Below, one piece after another: positions 39,657 to 41,814 of a stretch of 41,814 bases of DNA. Under the pieces are notes generated by a model, which had not been told where the DNA came from, searched no databases, and saw only the letters and a program-made list of their open reading frames with translations. The first letter of the stretch is position 1. Each line of letters begins with the position of its first letter. The stretch covers positions 1 through 41,814 of the forward strand of contig CALFVT010000012.1 in assembly GCA_937928165.1 (NCBI GenBank), given 5' to 3'. A program made the position numbers and the translations under genes. Source of the DNA: an uncultured Caulobacterales bacterium. Its GTDB lineage: Bacteria; Pseudomonadota; Alphaproteobacteria; Caulobacterales; Maricaulaceae.

Positions 39657-41087
39657 CTATTTTAGCGCCGCTAAGACGCTCGCTGTAAATTTTGGACCAT
39701 CGAAATAATTCGCGCGGTAATCATAGCCGCGGCGGACAATAACGACATCTTGGCTTGGGACGATAATCACAAATTGTCCGCGGTTACCAAGGGCGGCATA
39801 AGTGTCATTGGGCACGCCCGGATAATTTTTATATAGCCAAAACTGCGCGCCGTAACCCCGGCCCGGGACCTCCGGATTGCGTGCATAATTATCTGGCTGA
39901 TCGCTTGCCGGCGCGGCCACATAATCCGCCCAGCCTTTAGGCAAGATTTGCTCCCCGTCCCAAACGCCGTCATTGAGATAGAGCTGCCCAAGGCGGGCTA
40001 AATCCCGCGCCGTTGTCCAGACTTGTGAGGATAGTACAAAATCACCATTCCAATCCATTTCGGGGAAAGTATGATACATCCCAATTTTATGGAGCAGATT
40101 TTTAAACGGATATTCCCAATAGCGTTTATCATGACCCACCCGCTCACGCAGGACCCGCATGGCGAGCATGGTATCATTATTGGCGTAATTCCACCGCTCA
40201 CCGGGCGGCGCTTCAAGAGGATTGCGGGTGGCATTATGACCTACAAGGCCGCCGCCGAAATAAATTTGATCTGTGCGGTTGCCCGCAATCGGCGTATGAA
40301 GTCCGCTATTCATATGTAGCAGGTTTTCCACTGTGATGGCTTGGCGAGGGTCACCGCGCCGTGACCACGCGGCAAGCTTTGTTTTATCTTTGACATTAAT
40401 AAGACCATCCTGCACCGCCGCGCCTAAAATACTGGCGGCGATAGATTTAGCCACAGACCATGTACGCTGGGAGGTAAATTTCGTATGACCATGCTTATAA
40501 CGCTCCCCTAAAATTTGGCCATCTTTCATAATAAGAACCGCCGATGTGCGGCCCATAAAGTCTCCACTAAATGCGCCGTCGATAGCCCCGCTCAAAGCCT
40601 CTGGCGCCTCACCGCTCAGCCCGACCCCTTCAAGGGTTTTATCACCCATAGGCCACATAACATCCGACATATCAGGGCGCTGGGTTTTAAGTGAAATATG
40701 CGGCAGTTCTTTGATAACATCATCACCCGCCCCTTGCGGCAGGGCCGAGCAGCCCAAATGGGGCCGCCATGCAGAGAGGCGCGGCGGCATATCGGCTGCA
40801 AAATCAACCGCCACCGTTTTGGCCTTGCGGTCAATGACCGCCTCGCCGACATCATCCAAAAGCGGCTCATAGCCGGGATAGATATGTTTAAGTTCATCCA
40901 CCGCAATATCGTCCAAGGCCTTGCCGCCGTTAAACACAGCGGAGCAGGTGAACATGGCCTTATAACCCGCCGCTAAAGATAGCTCTTGGCGGCTGGGCGG
41001 TTCATTATCTTGGGCGTAAATTGGCATAGCGGTCATAGCCGCAAGACCAATAAAAAGGCTCAGACTTAAAATTTTCTTCTGACTCAT
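39657..41087 (-). CDS. Exported class-C beta-lactamase-like serine hydrolase
   Basis: The 476-residue protein has a signal peptide (cleavage probably after YAQ) and a beta-lactamase/penicillin-binding fold: SVAK (Ser211-x-x-Lys214) in TWSVAKSIAASILG, Tyr301-Ala-Asn303 in RWNYANNDTM, and a C-terminal triad region around LGNRGQFVIIVPSQDVVIV replacing the KTG motif. The 140-residue N-terminal part is unassigned. Such enzymes (esterases, DD-peptidases) are periplasmic; the substrate is not predicted. It starts 314 bases before the divergent EF-hand gene. Confidence 0.85.
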   Translation of the reverse strand: MSQKKILSLSLFIGLAAMTAMPIYAQDNEPPSRQELSLAAGYKAMFTCSAVFNGGKALDDIAVDELKHIYPGYEPLLDDVGEAVIDRKAKTVAVDFAADMPPRLSAWRPHLGCSALPQGAGDDVIKELPHISLKTQRPDMSDVMWPMGDKTLEGVGLSGEAPEALSGAIDGAFSGDFMGRTSAVLIMKDGQILGERYKHGHTKFTSQRTWSVAKSIAASILGAAVQDGLINVKDKTKLAAWSRRGDPRQAITVENLLHMNSGLHTPIAGNRTDQIYFGGGLVGHNATRNPLEAPPGERWNYANNDTMLAMRVLRERVGHDKRYWEYPFKNLLHKIGMYHTFPEMDWNGDFVLSSQVWTTARDLARLGQLYLNDGVWDGEQILPKGWADYVAAPASDQPDNYARNPEVPGRGYGAQFWLYKNYPGVPNDTYAALGNRGQFVIIVPSQDVVIVRRGYDYRANYFDGPKFTASVLAALK

Positions 41088-41401
41088 ATCGTCACCGTCA
41101 TTGCGTTTGTAATTTATTTATCTGGCAGATATCCAGTTTTGAAATTTTACATCCTGATACCCAACATTAATTTGTAACATTTTGCCTTATTTCCCTTACA
41201 GAAAAAAGGCGAAATATTCAGCAAAAACTTTCTTTATATTGCCAAGGCTTAACATTCATTCTGCCATAATCACGCCGCATAATTGCCGTTTTATCTTAAC
41301 CTTTAGATGAACTTTTGCTCACTTGAAAGCGGGCTTGGTCTCCTACAGCCTATATATGCGGCTCGGGGGAGCAAAATATGACCTGATATTGGAGAGATAA
41401 A
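41088..41401. other. 314-base divergent intergenic region
   Basis: It lies between the serine hydrolase (leftward) and the EF-hand gene (rightward). It is AT-rich in its first half and must contain promoters for both genes. No repeat, hairpin with a T-run or clear promoter stands out on reading. Confidence 0.5.
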
Positions 41402-41814
41402 ATGCAGATCATGACATCAAAAATATTATTATTAACCGCCCTGACTTGCGGATTATCAAGCGCAGCTTATGCGCAAGACACGGGCAATAGCGCTGGTGAT
41501 ACCGCCTTTGTTAAAGCCGATAAAAATAAAGACAACAACCTTAGCCGCAGTGAATTTAAACGCTTTACCGCCCTTATGGCAGAGGCTGGTGACACTGAAT
41601 ACACTGCCATAAATAAGACCGAATATGAACATTTACATTTCTCGGGAAAAGACATTAATCGTGATGGCCTGCTGACGCAGGATGAACTGGCCTATAAAGT
41701 TATTTTAAACGATAAACCCGCCGCGATAAAACCGAGCTATGGTTCATCCAATGACGGCGAGATTCTGCCAAGCACGGATACGCCCGCAGATGATAATGCC
41801 CCGTCAGAAATTGA
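41402..41814 (+). CDS. Exported EF-hand protein, cut by window end
   Basis: The frame runs from ATG 41402, with GGAG about 9-12 bases before it, to the last base without a stop; 137 codons are visible. It has a signal peptide (cleavage after AYAQ near residue 25) and two canonical calcium-binding loops: Asp40-Asn42-Asp44-Asn46-Ser48-Glu51, and Asp84-Asn86-Asp88-(Gly89)-Thr92-Glu95. A Pro/Asp/Ser-rich tail begins at about 105. A small periplasmic calcium sensor or buffer is likely. The start is well supported by signal and ribosome site; the full length is unknown. Confidence 0.8.
   Translation, partial: MQIMTSKILLLTALTCGLSSAAYAQDTGNSAGDTAFVKADKNKDNNLSRSEFKRFTALMAEAGDTEYTAINKTEYEHLHFSGKDINRDGLLTQDELAYKVILNDKPAAIKPSYGSSNDGEILPSTDTPADDNAPSEI

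Noticed and set aside
1-41814. CRISPR array, tRNA, rRNA or prophage module
   Set aside because: No regularly spaced direct repeats, no cloverleaf-like or rRNA-like text, and no phage structural genes seen on reading.

Overview
The window looks like chromosome from an alphaproteobacterium, probably a marine stalked or prosthecate lineage near Hyphomonadaceae/Maricaulales. That placement is inferred from gene content and order, not from a marker RNA. The order pmbA - inositol-monophosphatase/CysQ-like - DUF4170 - msbA - DUF374 - waaA - lpxK is a typical alphaproteobacterial arrangement. The xseA/DUF2093 pair, the divergent argH/tlpA pair and the DUF1289 gene also fit. No tRNA, rRNA, CRISPR array, plasmid or phage module is visible.

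Layout. (1) Bases 1-2850 are an AT-rich accessory strip. It holds the right end of an IS3-type element whose transposase carries an in-frame insertion between catalytic residues, a phosphotransferase pseudogene cut by that element, a small beta-barrel-like exported protein, an orphan reading frame and an SRPBCC protein. (2) 3093-7013 holds a large MORN-repeat lipoprotein and a citE-like lyase that lies between two decayed genes (5215-5420 and 6551-7000). (3) 7014-11542 is a two-gene ABC system: an ATPase and a permease fused to an M1 aminopeptidase. (4) 11543-12252 is non-coding, with an 18-bp perfect inverted repeat and a candidate structured RNA or leader-peptide unit ending in a strong hairpin. 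(5) 12253-15211 encodes a MarR regulator, a DsbA/FrnE-like oxidoreductase, a MAPEG protein and PmbA. (6) 15198-24996 is the lipid A/inner-core cluster with many overlapping start and stop codons. It has three peculiarities: DUF4170 is fused to the phosphatase but keeps an internal ribosome-binding site; an AT-rich orphan and a reversed tyrosine phosphatase interrupt msbA and the DUF374 gene; and a GH9 lipoprotein is translationally coupled to the LpxL-like acyltransferase. (7) 25003-29495 carries chorismate mutase, an M23 lipoprotein, DUF2093, xseA and, divergently, purD. (8) 29617-35053 is a run of plus-strand exported or small proteins (amidohydrolase, DUF2891, DUF1289, methyltransferase, membrane protein, cupin). 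(9) 35054-35963 is a gene-free patch with four 20-bp palindromes matching the neisserial dRS3 pattern. (10) 35964-41814 has argH, tlpA, DUF6065, DUF4174 and HNH genes, a class-C serine hydrolase, and a cut-off EF-hand protein.

The lipid A genes work together: MsbA flips lipid A-core, LpxK phosphorylates the precursor, WaaA adds Kdo, and the LpxL-like enzyme adds a secondary acyl chain. The surrounding lipoproteins, M23 peptidase and GH9 enzyme also point to envelope work. The most unusual items are the phosphatase-DUF4170 fusion with an internal start, the dRS3-like repeat patch, the hairpin-bearing IS transposase, the unassigned RNA/leader unit near 12,000, and several decayed genes not evident from intact reading frames.
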